Below are positions 29,821 to 42,650 of a stretch of DNA of 64,000 nt, in pieces; positions within the stretch are counted from its first letter, which is position 1, and every line of letters starts with the position of its first letter. This DNA comes from Lumbricus rubellus (taxonomy: Eukaryota; Annelida; Clitellata; Crassiclitellata; Lumbricidae): positions 17,119,509 to 17,183,508 of the forward strand of contig OX243821.1 of NCBI GenBank assembly GCA_945859605.1, read 5' to 3'. The notes below the pieces were generated by a model, which searched no databases, had not been told where the DNA came from, and was given only the letters and a program-made list of their open reading frames with translations. A program made the translations under genes and the position numbers.

Positions 29821-30108
29821 GCTTATACGTATAATTTTAGCCACTTGCCTTTTTATGATATGTCTCAAACGTCTAGACACAAGTTTTTCCATACTGTAAA
29901 ACGCAGATCCTATCCTAGACAGACACAGCATTCGCTACACGCAGTCGTGTGAGCAGAGTTGGCAGGCAATGGCCCATCGAATAACAATGCTGGCCTACAG
30001 GTCTGGTAACGGTACCATTGTATATGAGTTGGCCGAAGACTTACTGTAGGTCACTGCGGGGTGGTGCAACGATGATACAGTCCACAGAGCAGAACCTTTG
30101 AATTTTAT

Positions 30109-31162
30109 TAGGTTATTCAAATGAAAATGTTAATATAAAAAATTCGAACACTAGCTCACTTAATAAAATTGTAGCGCAAATATCCGTGACGTCATCAAAT
30201 TCGTGCCAAATAAACGTCAAGTTAAGCCGCAAACAATATTGTACGACCATCATTGTTAATCCACACATAATTAATTAATACAAAATTAGCATTTAGTATT
30301 TAATAATGTTTCCTATAAGCTTACTCTTTATTACAGCCTCACGTCGATTGGTCATCGAGCCAAATAGATTTTTCAGAGTTGTCAGAGGTAGGCTAGGTCT
30401 ATCGATGTCCATGCCTTACGAAGCCGACGTTTTAAGGTGTTCAGTGTCTGGGGTTCGGGTTTGGCATAAACAGTTGGATTAACAAAACCTCATGTCATTC
30501 CAAATAAAACTTCAGTCACTTCGACTTATTACATCAATGAGATACAGGAGAAAGAGGTCAAAACCGGATTCCAGGGAAGTGCAGTAGGCTGTAGCCTATG
30601 CGCTCAGTTCCCAGCCACAAAAATGTTTCGTAATAACGGCGAAGGATTATTTCAACAAGACGGTGCGCGTGCACACACATCAAAGGCCTCAGTCGAATGG
30701 TTGAACAAGAATATCAATGGATAGCCTACATCTCACCGAGGGACTGGCTGCCTAATTCGCCGGATTTGTCACCAATGGAAAATGTTTGGAGTAGGTTATG
30801 GCGGCAACTTACTGTTTAATATGCCGATACCGAACCCCAAACGACCTTAAAATGTCGGCTTTCTAAGGCATGGACATCAATAGGCCTACCTCTGACAACT
30901 CTGAAAAATCTATTTGCTCGATGACTAATCGACTTGCGGCTGTAATAAAGAGCAAAGGAAACATTATTAAATACCAAATGCTAATTTGTATTAATTAATT
31001 ATGTGTGGATTAACAAGGATGGTCGTACAATATTGTTTGCGGCTTAACTTGACGTTTATTTGGCACGAATTTGATTACGTCACGGATATTGGCGCTACAA
31101 TCTTATTAAGTGAGCTAGTGATCTAATTTTTTTATATTAACATTTTCATTTGAATAACCTAT
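30109..31162. mobile_element. Tc1/mariner-like element with about 350-bp inverted ends
   Basis: TA-flanked, starting GGTTATTCAAATGAAAATG and ending with its complement; the inverted arms extend about 350 bases on each side. The core (30640-30800) keeps a transposase piece: FQQDGARAHTSK, then NSPDLSPMENVW, the DDE-region signature of Tc1/mariner. It lacks a full frame and interrupts the end of cGLR unit A. Confidence 0.8.
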
Positions 31163-31251
31163 CCGCCAGTATAAAACTTTCCACGATATAATGTGTGTAA
31201 CATATATTTGTTTGCAATCAAAATCGTTCACGACCTATCGAGACACCCTAT

Positions 31252-31855
<604 letters not shown>

Positions 31856-31870
31856 CTACTACTACTACTA

Positions 31871-32075
31871 CATGAACCAACCAACCGAGACCGGTTATAT
31901 AGGGATAGGCTATATAGAAACGGGCATATTCATTTTATTTGCATAACGTCACCTGCACGTGATTCACCTATTTTGCATGTTTATAAAGTAAATATATATG
32001 CGTGTCAAATGTACATGTTCATATTAATTGTATAATATAAGCTTATATATAATATATATATATATATATTAGCTG
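31871..32075. other. Short A/T-rich stretch
   Basis: No gene seen; a TATATA run at 32045-32068. Confidence 0.4.
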
Positions 32076-32083
32076 AAACTAGG

Positions 32084-32118
<35 letters not shown>

Positions 32119-32206
32119 ATTGTACAAACAAGCGCAAACATATATTATATGTTTGCGCTTGTTTGTACAATGTACACACACACACACACACACACAGGCC
32201 TAGTTT
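32076..32206. repeat. Inverted repeat built on GT/AC tracts
   Basis: AAACTAGGCCTGTGTG... is mirrored by ...CACACAGGCCTAGTTT around a palindromic centre at 32145 (ACATATATTATATGT). The arms differ only in the length of the GT/AC run. Confidence 0.9.
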
Positions 32207-32790
32207 AAGTATATCCATGGCAGGTGTAAATACGTATACAAGAATTGGTGTTTACGAATGACTGCCTTCGTTTGATCGTAAATTCTTCGTGAAACCTTCG
32301 AATGACATCAAAGCCGAAGCTATCATTTCAGCTAATATTATGTGCCTTTCGGGATGCATATTGCATAATCTCTCCATCTATATCTGCGTCTTTCAGTCTT
32401 CTGCATGTCTCTCTCTGTATGTAGATAATAATTATTACGTAACTACATGTAAGTACTAAAAGAAGTAAATAAGTAGGCCTAAGTAATAAAGCAGGCGAGT
32501 AATTAGATAATTATTTAATTGAACAATTAAGGGAATGAGTATCTCCATTTGCAAAGAACATCTTTTTATTAAGCAATATTTTCGCCGTCTGGGCGTTTGA
32601 CTTTATGCTTGCGAACATTTAATGCATGCGCATGCATGTTGTGACGCTTGGTTTGTGTATCTCAGCCCTCTGGTAGGAATTAAACACCCATTTTTGTAAA
32701 ACATGAAGGTAATAGCGAGTAATTAATCAAATATAACGTAAATTTATTTGAGTAAATCGTGTTACGCAAGTCATCCATGAAACATACGAA
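32207..32790. other. Gene-free stretch
   Basis: I see no gene or repeat that I can support. Confidence 0.4.
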
Positions 32791-33030
32791 GGGTGCAGCT
32801 GTGGTGTAGTGGGTACGTTCGTCGCCTTGCAGCCGAAGGGTTGCAGGTTCGAATCCATCTCAAGTCGTCCACATAGGAACTTTGGGCAAGTCCTTCACTC
32901 GCAATTGCTCAGTGCTACGGCGTGAACCACCGATGCAGCGTCCGCTCTGTAGTTGGGAGCGCCTCTGAGTAGGGAGCTTGAAGGGGCGCTATGACAAGTG
33001 CAAATACCAACAAACAAACTAACAACAACA
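32791..33030 (+). mobile_element. tRNA-derived SINE (type 2)
   Basis: Box A TGGTGTAGTGG (32802-32812) and box B GGTTCGAATCC (32846-32856). The body CAAGTCCTTCACTCGCAATTG and 3' end GGGAGCGCCTCTGAGTAGGG...GGGGCGCTATGAC, then an A/C-rich tail. Confidence 0.85.
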
Positions 33031-33539
33031 AAAACGAGTAGTTCATTCCTTCCAAGTCAACGATTCAAAGTTCATTATCTCTCGATTGTGTCAAGGGTGG
33101 GCAGCCTGGTAGGGGTGAGTGCCAAACGCGCTGCTAAGTCATCTTTAAAAAACAACATAGCCTGCCCCTCGGAATTCTCTTGTGTGTCCTACACATTCTA
33201 TTTCCAGGTGCGGATCATCCTTCATCTATTATAGGTCGATCATTCTATTTCCCAATCCCATTTGTTATAATTATACCCTGAAATGTACATCTTGCGCAAT
33301 TAATTTCCAACTACGTGTACAATTATTGTTCCCTTCAATTCCATGTTAGTTTTCTCCCACTCATCCCGATTTTGCATATTCCCATTCCAGGCGAGATCAT
33401 AAATATCTCTATTTATTATAAAGACACGCATGACAATGTATTGTGTTGACAAAACTTTGCACGGTCCATTTCCATTGTGAGACGATGAATTGCATTGCAT
33501 TGACCTTGACCTTAGCCTTGACCTTGACCTTGCCTGCAG
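33031..33539. other. Region upstream of the first recognised sHsp exon
   Basis: Probably intron or 5' region of the sHsp gene. It ends in CTTGAC repeats and a pyrimidine-rich TGCCTGCAG acceptor at 33537-33539. I could not identify a first exon. Confidence 0.5.
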
Positions 33540-35387
33540 GAGGAGCTGGATCAGATGAGCGACTTTCTTGTACTGAAATCAACGGAGGAGCAGAAGGATG
33601 ATGGAGTGGAGCAGCCGGTCGATACCGCCTACATCGATGACCGCGATGGAATGCCCATGCTCAAGGCCGTCTTCGACGTCCATCACTTCAAACCGGAAGA
33701 GGTATTGTAATTTACAGGTGCCACTCATAACGCGTGTGCTGTGCGCATGCGTTATAGTCGTTCTTCTTCGTTCTGTCTCATTGTTGTTATGCTATATACT
33801 GCTGAGTTCTATCATGATCTTTTAAGTTCCACTTAAATTTTGTTCTGTACTGCTGAGTTTAAAAGTTAGATCTAAGTTCTGTTGAGTTTAATTATGTTCT
33901 GGTAAGTTCTAATTTTTTAAATTCTTTTCTGGTAAGTTCTGTTGAGTTTAATTTTGTTCTGTTAAGTTCTGTTGAGTTTCTTTGTGGGTCCTTAGTAAAA
34001 CATACTGTAAATTAAAAGTTACTCGACGCTCTGCGGGCATAGGTTAAAACCAATCTTGGAGAGGGTCAAGAAAGTAGGCTAATGGCCAGCTTCGAAAAGA
34101 AGAGGGACTGCATTCTGAAACAATACACAACACAGTAAGCTATTCAGGCGCAGTGCAAATTACCTGTGACTATTCGGCAAGGTATATTGGTCAATCTATT
34201 GTTTGTTTGCATGGGTACTTGTTACAGCGCCCCTTCAGTCTCTCAACTCGAAGGCGCTCCCGACTGCAGAGCGGACACTGCATCCGAGTTTCACGCCGAA
34301 GCGCTGAGCAATTGCGAGGGAATTTCCCAAGGTCCTTACGCGGCGACTATTGATGGATTCAAACCTGCAACCCTCCGGCTGCAAGGCGACGAACATACTC
34401 ACTACACTACCGAGCCCCACAATATATTGGTCAATCTATTGTTTGTCCTTCCGTCCTCGTAGGTCCAGCTGAGCGTCGAGGACGGTCAGCTGACCCTCCT
34501 CGCGCAGTGCTTCGACGACCGTGAAGAGTCCGCCGTCTTCAAGAAAACGATGATCCGTAAGCTGGACCTTCCGAAGTACGTCAACCACAAGATGCTCCAC
34601 TGCGACCTGAACAAGGACGGGGTCCTCACCATCGAAATGCCCTTCCACCTTCCGCCCCAGCGCCGTCCACAGGGTCCCAGCGTCGTACCCATCGTCAACG
34701 AGGTCGACGGGACCCGCAAGATCCGCCTGGCTTTCATGATCGGACCGGACTTCACGGCCGACGATGTTAAGATCGAGAAGAACGGACAGCATCTTGTTGT
34801 GACCGCTTCATACGACGCTGAGATCGGCGTCTACGGGTTTCAGGTAACCAATCAATCAATCAGTCCGTCAATCAATCAATCGATCTATCAAAATTTATAT
34901 AGCGCCCCTTAAAGATACCTACGCAGAGATGCTCACGGCCGAGATCAAGCGAAAAAACCAGTCTTCAACAGTTTGTGAAACTGAGAACAGTTTGGGAGGT
35001 GTCGCATCGTCAAGGAAAGCCCATTCAAGGTTGTTGGACCAACCACAGAGAAGGAGCGGCTGGAAAGAGTTGTCTCTCTGAGACCATTCAGTCATTCATT
35101 CATTTGGAAAGTATGTATAGCGTGTCTTCAATGGGACTACTCGGTGGACGCTTTAAAATCTAGGCTAAAAACCAGTTTGTTGTCAAGGGCTTATCCTGCC
35201 TGTTTTCTTCAGAACTGAAGTTATTCAAGGACTTCAATTAGAACTTAGACAAGAATCACCTTCAGAACGGGAATGGAAAAAGACCCGGAATTAGAACCCG
35301 AGAGAAACGACCTAGAATTAAAAGAAACTGGGAATTAGTTTCGGAACTGAAATGTCGACTCGCTTAAAAGGGCTCTGTAGAAATGGA

Positions 35388-35422
<35 letters not shown>

Positions 35423-35708
35423 ATGAATGAATGAATAATAAATTAATTGATAAATAAATAAATAAATAAATAAATGGATAAATAAACAAGCAAATCAATG
35501 ATTATTGCCACAGGGGACGCAGAGGGAATTCCGCAAGGAGCTTCGCCTGCCGCAGCATTGCGACGTCGAGCGAGTCGACCACAGCCTTACACCGGAAGGA
35601 AAGCTCTACGTCGACCTGACCCTCAAGAGCGAGGTCAAGCCCTACAAGTGCGAGGTCACGACAGAGGAACTTCCGCCGAACGACGGACAGGAAGTGGTCG
35701 AGCTCTAG
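33540..35708 (+). CDS. Small heat-shock protein with two alpha-crystallin domains, spliced, 5' end unresolved
   Basis: Three coding exons: 33540-33701, 34463-34843 and 35514-35708 (stop TAG), all in phase 0 with GT/AG borders, together 245 codons. The first alpha-crystallin domain runs from FDVHHFKPEE across the first junction to HCDLNKDGVLTIEMP. The second starts RKIRLAFMIGPDFTADDV and crosses the second junction to HSLTPEGKLYVDLTL. Two-domain sHsps act as ATP-independent chaperones and are known from several invertebrate groups. The exon at 33540 begins at an acceptor; its first Met is at 33555, so either an upstream exon exists or translation starts there. Intron 1 holds a SINE, intron 2 a LINE-like fragment. 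Confidence 0.88.
34207..34422 (-). mobile_element. tRNA-derived SINE (type 2) in the sHsp intron with 24-bp target duplication
   Basis: Minus-strand SINE with type 2 body and 3' end. It is flanked by perfect 24-base direct repeats (34183-34206 and 34423-34446, TATATTGGTCAATC...), so insertion is recent. Confidence 0.9.
34890..35160. mobile_element. LINE/SINE 3'-end fragment in sHsp intron 2
   Basis: Begins AATTTATATAGCGCCCCTTAAAG...CAGAGATGCTC, the shared LINE/SINE end, followed by sequence without an intact frame. The rest of the intron holds ATAAATAAATAA runs (35385-35480). Confidence 0.5.
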
Positions 35709-36635
35709 TCGGTGGTGGGGGTAGGGGTGTGTCGCCAGGGGGCGCTGTGTGTCGCCAATGGCAACCGGTGCATGCGGACCGGGTCGAGCGGTGCTGACGT
35801 CATGTGCTAGAGTGGTGTTGCTTTGGTAACGGACTGCCGGGCGGTTGTTATGGGGATGGATTGTTGTTGAGCGAACTGCGGTTGGCGATGATGTGTGTGG
35901 TCATGATGTAAATTGTTCTTAGTTGCTATGGCTACCGTGGCCATGGAGACGGAGTGTGCGAGTGGTATAGGCTGCAGGAACAGAGGGACCCAAGAGGTCT
36001 TGGATTCGAATCTCGTCGATCTGTGTAACGGCTTGTCTGTCTGCATCGGTCTGTTTATCTGAACATCTGTCTGTCTGTTCCTGTCTGTCTGTCTGTTTGT
36101 TTATTTATATCTGTTTGTTTGCCTGTTTGTCTGTCTTTCGGTCTCTGTCTATCTGTCTGTTTCTGTCTCTCTGTTTGTACGTTTGCCTATCTGTTTGTTT
36201 GTCTGCTTTTCTTTCTGTCTCTGTCTATCTGTCTGTGTCTGTCTGTTTCTGTCTGTTGTCCATTTGTTTATCTGCTTGTTTGTCTGATTGTCTGTCTTTC
36301 TCTGTCTGTCTCGCTGTCTGTCTGTCTGTCTGTCTGTCTCTGTTTTGCTTTCTCAAAACCCGCTTCGCAAAGACACCTTCGATGATTTTGTAATACATTG
36401 ATCTCGCAAATTATTCTTATAGCATTATGCGCGAACTATAGTCTTTCGAAAACAACAGTTGAAATACAAAATATAAAATCAACCATATATTTATTGACAT
36501 GGTAAATAAGAACTGAATTTACGACAGTTAGTGGTTGCTATTCAATGTTCTTTTTATTTTTAAGCGATATTCCTGTTAACGTGTTGTACCAATATTCCCG
36601 TTGAGTCCTTAGTTTAACATCAAGATTTCTTGAAA
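35709..36635. other. sHsp 3' region with TCTG repeats, duplicated at 57381-58256
   Basis: Follows the sHsp stop. Contains TCTG/TTTG-rich simple repeats at 36040-36350. Almost the whole stretch recurs at 57381-58256 in the same orientation. Reading frames rich in Cys, Leu and Ser over the repeat are artefacts. Confidence 0.8.
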
Positions 36636-37125
36636 GGCTCTGAAACGGCACGCTTAAGCGTATCGCCAAATTTTGGAAAACAGCATCATGCGAATTTTTA
36701 GGTCAGTGCAGCTATTTTCAGCAATATTCATTTCAAATCGCGAGATACAGACATTTTAAACTTCGATACGGTAGACAACGCTGCAATTAAGACGCTATTA
36801 ATTTTCATCGTTGTCGATGACGACCCTATTCCTCTTGACGTCATTTTGACGACATTTTTTGACGTAGTTCTTCGCCGAAGGCGGAAGAAAACATGAAAAT
36901 TAAGCTTTTTCACAATACAAAAAATATTAATGACAATAATAATAACAATAACAATAGGATATACGGATATAATATGAACGGAAAATAATGATAGCAATTA
37001 TAGGCCCATGCATAGTAGATATTAATATCATAATAACATTATTAATATTATTAGGCTATAGCAGTCACATAGGCCTATCACAAAACAAATTTAGTCACTG
37101 AAGCGGTGAAATAATTTAAATACTT
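36636..37125. other. Gene-free stretch entering cGLR unit C
   Basis: No gene seen. From about 36960 it aligns with 22550-22697, which marks the downstream edge of the duplicated cGLR unit. Confidence 0.5.
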
Positions 37126-40021
37126 TCAAATGAAACGAAGTTTTCGCAGAAGAAACCTGCGAATGATGTGTTCAATCGGAAGATTAAATTTCTGTTCAAC
37201 AAATTCAGAAATTGTTTCAATGTATGAATGATTACTGTCGATACAACATCTCACTTTCAAATATCTCGCTAGAAAATGTCTTCCAAGAAAGTAAAAGCAT
37301 TTAGAGGTTTCATATCTGAGAAGAAAGACGAGCTCACACTGATAATAGTAAACGAGCCGAGCAAAACATTGCTCAAAAGTTGATTCTGCAGATATATCGG
37401 CTTCCTTCATGTCGTCATTCAGAGGAGATAAGTAATAGAAAAGTGTGTGAAGACCCAACAATGATTGAACGTCTCGATCGAAAAAGGAGTCGATCGGAGG
37501 TATCAGTAAAACATTCGCAAATAAAGATTTGTTCAAATTGCTCGGCAGATCAGACTCATGAAGAATTCGTTCGCATAAAGTCAGCACTTCATCGTATTTC
37601 CGACACTTGTAAAGGTGCAAAGCACGATAGCAGTCAGCTGTATTGCAATGAATGCCGAAGTCTTTGCGAATTGCATTGTAAAATGTTGTCATATTTTCCG
37701 AAGCATATTCCATTAGAACTTCATTTACTCTTTCATTAACCAAGAAATCATTCGCAGATGTAGTCCTGATCTCCGTGAATATGTCCACGCGGCGATAAAT
37801 TATCTGTCTGACAGCTTTGAAATTATTAAACATCCTCGAAACAGCACATTGTGGTTTTAAAACAGTCTTCAAATACTCGTCCATAGGAAATGCTGATTGT
37901 TGTATATCATGATAGAAATGAAGTTGTCCATCTTCCTTTCGATGAGATATTACAGATATATAATGGGCAAACACCTCTGGCGAAAGCCGCAGATCAAGAA
38001 AGATCCGATTACCAATGCAATGAAGATTTGGTTTACTGCTGGTAATCTTCTTATGTAGCACACGAAATCCAACGATTCTTGCGATATCGTCGATAAACAG
38101 CAGACAACCTGCATTCAATGTTTCATTTATTTCCTCTTGAGCAGAATGATCTTCAAGAACTGTCAAGCATAAACGTATCGCTTCTTGATATTCTGATTCG
38201 GCAAAATGGAGGGACGCGAGATAAGCCAAAGCTGCAATAGCAATGCCAATGGATTCAAATGCGCCATATTCTATGGATTTTCTAAGAAATTCTTTTGACA
38301 GGATAGACATGAGTTTAAATTCTGAACGATTGTTTGACCCAGTTAAATTGACCAAGATATCTTGGGCTCGGGTGAATTGAAGCCGACTGCTGTGAACACT
38401 TTCGGAAAACGTGACAGCTGTCGGAAAGTTATGATGCAAAGATTTTACATTTTTAGGTTGCATTGTAATTGAGTTGACAATTTCAACAAATTGTCCGCTA
38501 TGCCATGAAATTTTACTGTGACCAATACCATATGCGGCATTCAAAATATGCAGAACGTTGTCATAGTACGTGACACATGAGACGTTCTGTTTTGTTGGCA
38601 GATCTGACAATAAACTATTTTTCATCAACTTTAGACGTCTTGAATGATATGCTATTCTGAAGAAATTACGCATTCCGGAACTGTTTCCGAGTTCTATATG
38701 ACGGTTTCCATGAAAATAGTTGAATGTGGTAAAAAACTGAAACGTCCAATGTTTCTGCTTCAATCGTTTTCCAGAATTCTAAAAGAGGCAACATGAAATC
38801 CACGAAATGTGGCATGAGTTTCATCGTGCCTGTCTTCTTGAAAAGTCTCCGATAGAAAAACTTAATGTAATTTTCTTCGAACCAATGGCAAAGAATTACA
38901 GAATCTCGGTATTCGCTAAGTCGTCTTTTAGTGTTGTCGATAATTATTGTTGAGTGCAATGGCTCATAAAATAAATTTGCTTCCGGGATAAAGTAGTTCG
39001 GACAGTATCCTTTCTTTAACCATTCCGAAAGTTTTTGTAGCAACTCACAACAGATCTTAATAACAGAAGAAGTATTCCACCATTCCGGTGACATCTCTTC
39101 ACAAGTCCACAACATCAACGTCTTTAAATGATACGGACAGAGGACCTCATCTTCCTTCAGACAATCCTTTCGAATTAGTTCTCTCTTTGCGAAGAATCGC
39201 AACAGATGATAGACGATCTGCTGAATGGGAGTCCAGCTCTGGAGTAAAATTACCTCAGCCTTGGAGAATGAAAATCTCCACTGCTCTTTGGCATCTCTGC
39301 AGGAACGATGCTGAACGTAGACAACATGACAACCGTTTTGTACGACCTCGGCGATTGTATTAGTCGTCGGCCATCCATTATTCCTAGATCGTTTGAGCCA
39401 ACCTTCGGCTGCTTTAGGCCACTGAGGACACCATACGCTGTAGACGTTATCGCATTGGACAAAAAGTCCAGGTGCTCTTTCTTCCTTAAACATAATTGCT
39501 GGGCCGCTTCTAACGTCTGGCAAAACATTTGGCACACGAGTGCAATGAGAACGCCGCTCTAGAATTGCATTCATGTTTGGGCACATGAAGGTATTTGTAA
39601 GAGCTGTCTGGTTAAATTCGTACTTCTTGAATCTCCAATTAAAGTTCATATTACCCAAAACTCGTAGTCGAACAAAGCCCGGGTACATCTGGCATGCTTC
39701 TATCTTGTAGCACAGGATCGTGTCGGAAAGGCCACTCAGATCAATTGGCAGCACAACAGACTCACCACTGAAAGCCAGGTCATCTGCTCCGAAGACTAAT
39801 CTATCAGTATCGCCAATACATGTATTCAGCGGTCGGATATAGAACTCAACAGCGCTGCCACAACAGAGTGTATAAGTCTTTGGGTGATAGCCATCGGAAG
39901 GCACTAAGTCATGCATGTAATCAAATGGAGCGAAAGTATACTTTGGAAGCAGACGACATGTGCCGACAATGAAGGCAGAGACCAATTCTTCGTCTCTCGG
40001 TCTATCTGCACAGTCCGTCAT
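37126..40021 (-). pseudogene. cGAS-like receptor/Mab-21 family gene, copy C, one frameshift
   Basis: Same architecture as copy A. The frame from 40021 has MTDCADRPRDEELVSAFIVG, the GS motif CGSAVEFYIRP, CIGDTD and the Mab-21-type YHLKTLMLWTCEEMSPEWW with YCPNYFIPEANLF. The TPR-like C-terminal part is in a second frame ending at 37126. The frames change near 38731-38736, where copy C has six A bases and copy A has five. TGG is present where copy A has TGA. A homopolymer error in the assembly would explain the break as well as true inactivation. The start codon lies 10 nt from a perfect 90-bp palindrome. Confidence 0.85.
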
Positions 40022-40030
40022 CCTGAATTA

Positions 40031-40120
40031 TTAAGTTTATATAATTATATACATGTATCTATATAGATACATGTATACATGTATCTATATAGATACATGT
40101 ATATAATTATATAAACTTAA
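40031..40120. repeat. Perfect 90-bp palindrome upstream of cGLR copy C
   Basis: 40031-40075 is the exact reverse complement of 40076-40120, with no spacer. It is built from TATA and ACATGTATC units. It begins 10 nt from the start codon of copy C and separates the gene from its original upstream flank. Confidence 0.97.
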
Positions 40121-40131
40121 TACATGAATAC

Positions 40132-41012
40132 ATGTATACATGTATCTATATAGAAGAAATTGTAAGAGAAACACTGGAAGAAGTGAATGAGGGGATAAAG
40201 GTAGGAGGAAGACTGATAAAAGCTCTGAGGTTTGCGGACGATCAGGCAATGTTGGCAGGCACTCAAGAAGGATTACAAAGAATGATGGATCGACTGAACA
40301 TGATATCGACAGAATACGACATGAAAATAAACATCAAAAAGACAAAGACTATGAGGATAAGCAAAGGAGGAAAGGAAGCAATTCTTAAGATCACAGTAAA
40401 CGGAGAGGAAATAGAACAGGTAGAGAAATTCTGCTACCTAGGAAGTATGGTCACAGATGATGCAAGATGCCATATAGAAATAAAAAGAAGAATAGCCATG
40501 GGAAAAGACGCATTCAACAACAGAGGGGAACTCCTCAGAGGAAAACTAAATATGAGCCTTAAAAAGAGGATGGTCAAGACGCTGGTGTGGAGTGTGGTCC
40601 TGTATGGGTCAGAAACATGGACAATGAGAAAGGATGACATAAGAAGATTGGAGGCTTTCGAAATGTGGATTTGGCGAAGAATGAAGCGTGTCAGCTGGAT
40701 GGAACACAAGACAAACGAAGAAATACTGCAGATGGTGGGAGAGGAACGATCAATGATGGAGACAATACGGAGGCGACAGAGAAACTGGATTGGACACATC
40801 ATGAGGAGTGACACCATAGTACGGGATATCATCGAAGGAAGAATGGAGGGGAAAAAGACAAGAGGAAGACCAAGAACAATGCTACTGGACTGGATGATGA
40901 CAAAGGACGGTTACAGAGGGCTAAAGATGGATGCACAGAACAGATATGCGTGGCGTCATTGGACATATGAACCTGCCTGACGGCAGAGAACCAAAGAAGA
41001 AGAAGATACATG
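40132..41012 (+). mobile_element. Non-LTR retrotransposon (RTE/I-like), 5'-truncated
   Basis: Open frame to the stop at 40980 coding the C-terminal part of a reverse transcriptase: RFADDQAML (catalytic Asp pair), [36 protein letters not shown] and [12 protein letters not shown]. The stop is followed by GAACCTGCCTGACGGCAGAGAACC (the coding end and 3' end overlap) and an AAGAAGAAG tail. The same 3' end occurs in the SINE at 43985-44269. The frame is intact from the truncation point, so it is relatively young. Confidence 0.85.
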
Positions 41013-41024
41013 TATATATATATA

Positions 41025-42425
41025 CAGGGTGGCTCAATAAAAAATACCCCACCGAGAAATTGCAATATCTTCGCAACCCATTGACATTTTTCTACGAAAA
41101 TTTCCCAATTTGTAGGGGAATGAATTTCCAACAATCCCTGAAAGTATCACTTTAAAATTTTCATGTTTGCAAACGTTACAGCTGTTTAAACTTTCAATTC
41201 CGTTTTTCAAATATCCGCTGATAAATTAACGTCATTTGTAGATTTCCATGTCAAATAATATCACCTTTCACTGCCACCTCAGAAATCCGTTTTACAGTTT
41301 ATCGTAAAGTATGATGGGAGTGTACATTCCCTGCTTTAATACGAGCTTGAATTGTTTTTGTGAAACTCGGTATGGGCTTGTTGATCGACTCCTCCGCAAC
41401 TGATCCCACATTACCAGCAAGACTTCCTTTATCCAGCCAATGTTCTCCAAGTTGGGATAAAATGTCTAGCAGAGCTCCACATATACGTGATAATCAAGCG
41501 GGTTAAGGTGTATTGAGTTTGTTGGTCATTCACGTTTGCGAAAAAAAATTCTGCAGTTGATGGCAATAAGGTGGCATCATCGTAACTAACCTTGCCGTGT
41601 GAGCAAGCAGGCGCACCGTCCTGCTGGAAACTAAAACCGGATGTTGGAACACACCTGCAGTCTTCAATGAGTTTTGGTAACATAGTTTAACGGTAAGTTT
41701 GACATTTAGCCTACTGAATGGGATGAAGTGCAGTCTTTCCTTGCAGCCGTATCACACGCCATCAGATCTGATGCCAAAACCACGATGTGCTTTGTAAACT
41801 TTACCTTTACGACTACCAAGCGAATTTCATGAACATCGCATTTTTTCCGTCAGACCAAACGACCACTGTCTTCCTGCCTCTCTTTCGACATAATATGATT
41901 TCCGTTACATGATCACGTTTGCAGGTGCTTTCAGTGTGCTCAGGTTCCACTTTCACTGGTTATTTTGCTATGATCATGCAATACCCCAGTCTCTGTTCAC
42001 GCAATGCCCGAGTTCCCATTTTATCATCTGAAGAAACTTTTCCCATGACGTTCAGTACGGATTCACAAATTGAGACCTTAATGTATAAAATCTCACCAAA
42101 TACTACCAGATTGCTTCATAGACAGCTTCTTTACAGCTCTTAGTAAGTTCGCATGACATCATCATCAATTTTTATGTTGAAATTTGCAAACAAATCTTAA
42201 AGAAATCACATGTATTGGAACGTGATCCTGCGGAAATTTGAAAAAATGGAAAATCGTTTTTAAACAACTGTAACTTCTGAAGTAATGCAAATTCATTATT
42301 GAAATTTTCAGGGATTGTTGCAAAATCTTTCCTCTGTAAATCCTCCTATTTTCATAGAATAATCTCGATTGGTTGCGGAGATATTGCATTTTTGCTGGTG
42401 GGGTATTTTTTATTGAGCCACCCTG
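41025..42425. mobile_element. Mariner-like DNA transposon, degraded
   Basis: About 1.4 kb, flanked by TA and bounded by CAGGGTGGCTCAATAAAAAA and its complement; the inverted ends match over about 30 bases. The minus strand keeps FQQDGAPACSHGK (41630 region) from a Tc1/mariner DDE transposase, but the frame is broken. It sits between LINE and cGLR flank sequence. Confidence 0.85.
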
Positions 42426-42469
42426 TATATATATGAACATTGAACACCTCCATCTTATCAATTCATTAT

Positions 42470-42650
42470 TACTTCAGTACCATCACGATCGTTTCCATCA
42501 TCATCAACAACAACAACAACAACAACATCAGCTCAGCAGCACAATAGCATCCATACCAATGGTGTCTTAATCGTCCTCAACAATACCGCATCTGCCACCG
42601 TCATCATCATCATCATCGTCATCATCATCATCATCGGCTGAAACTTAATT
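42470..42650. repeat. CAT/CAA simple repeat, original upstream region of copy C
   Basis: Preceded by GAACACCTCCATCTTATCA, which matches the sequence directly upstream of copies A and B. It therefore once lay next to the copy C start codon before the insertions at 40031-42425. Confidence 0.8.

Noticed and set aside
36097..36393. Cys/Leu/Ser-rich, apparently membrane-like frames (also at 57674-58000)
   Set aside because: They translate TCTG repeats in the sHsp 3' region; both copies are repeat-derived.
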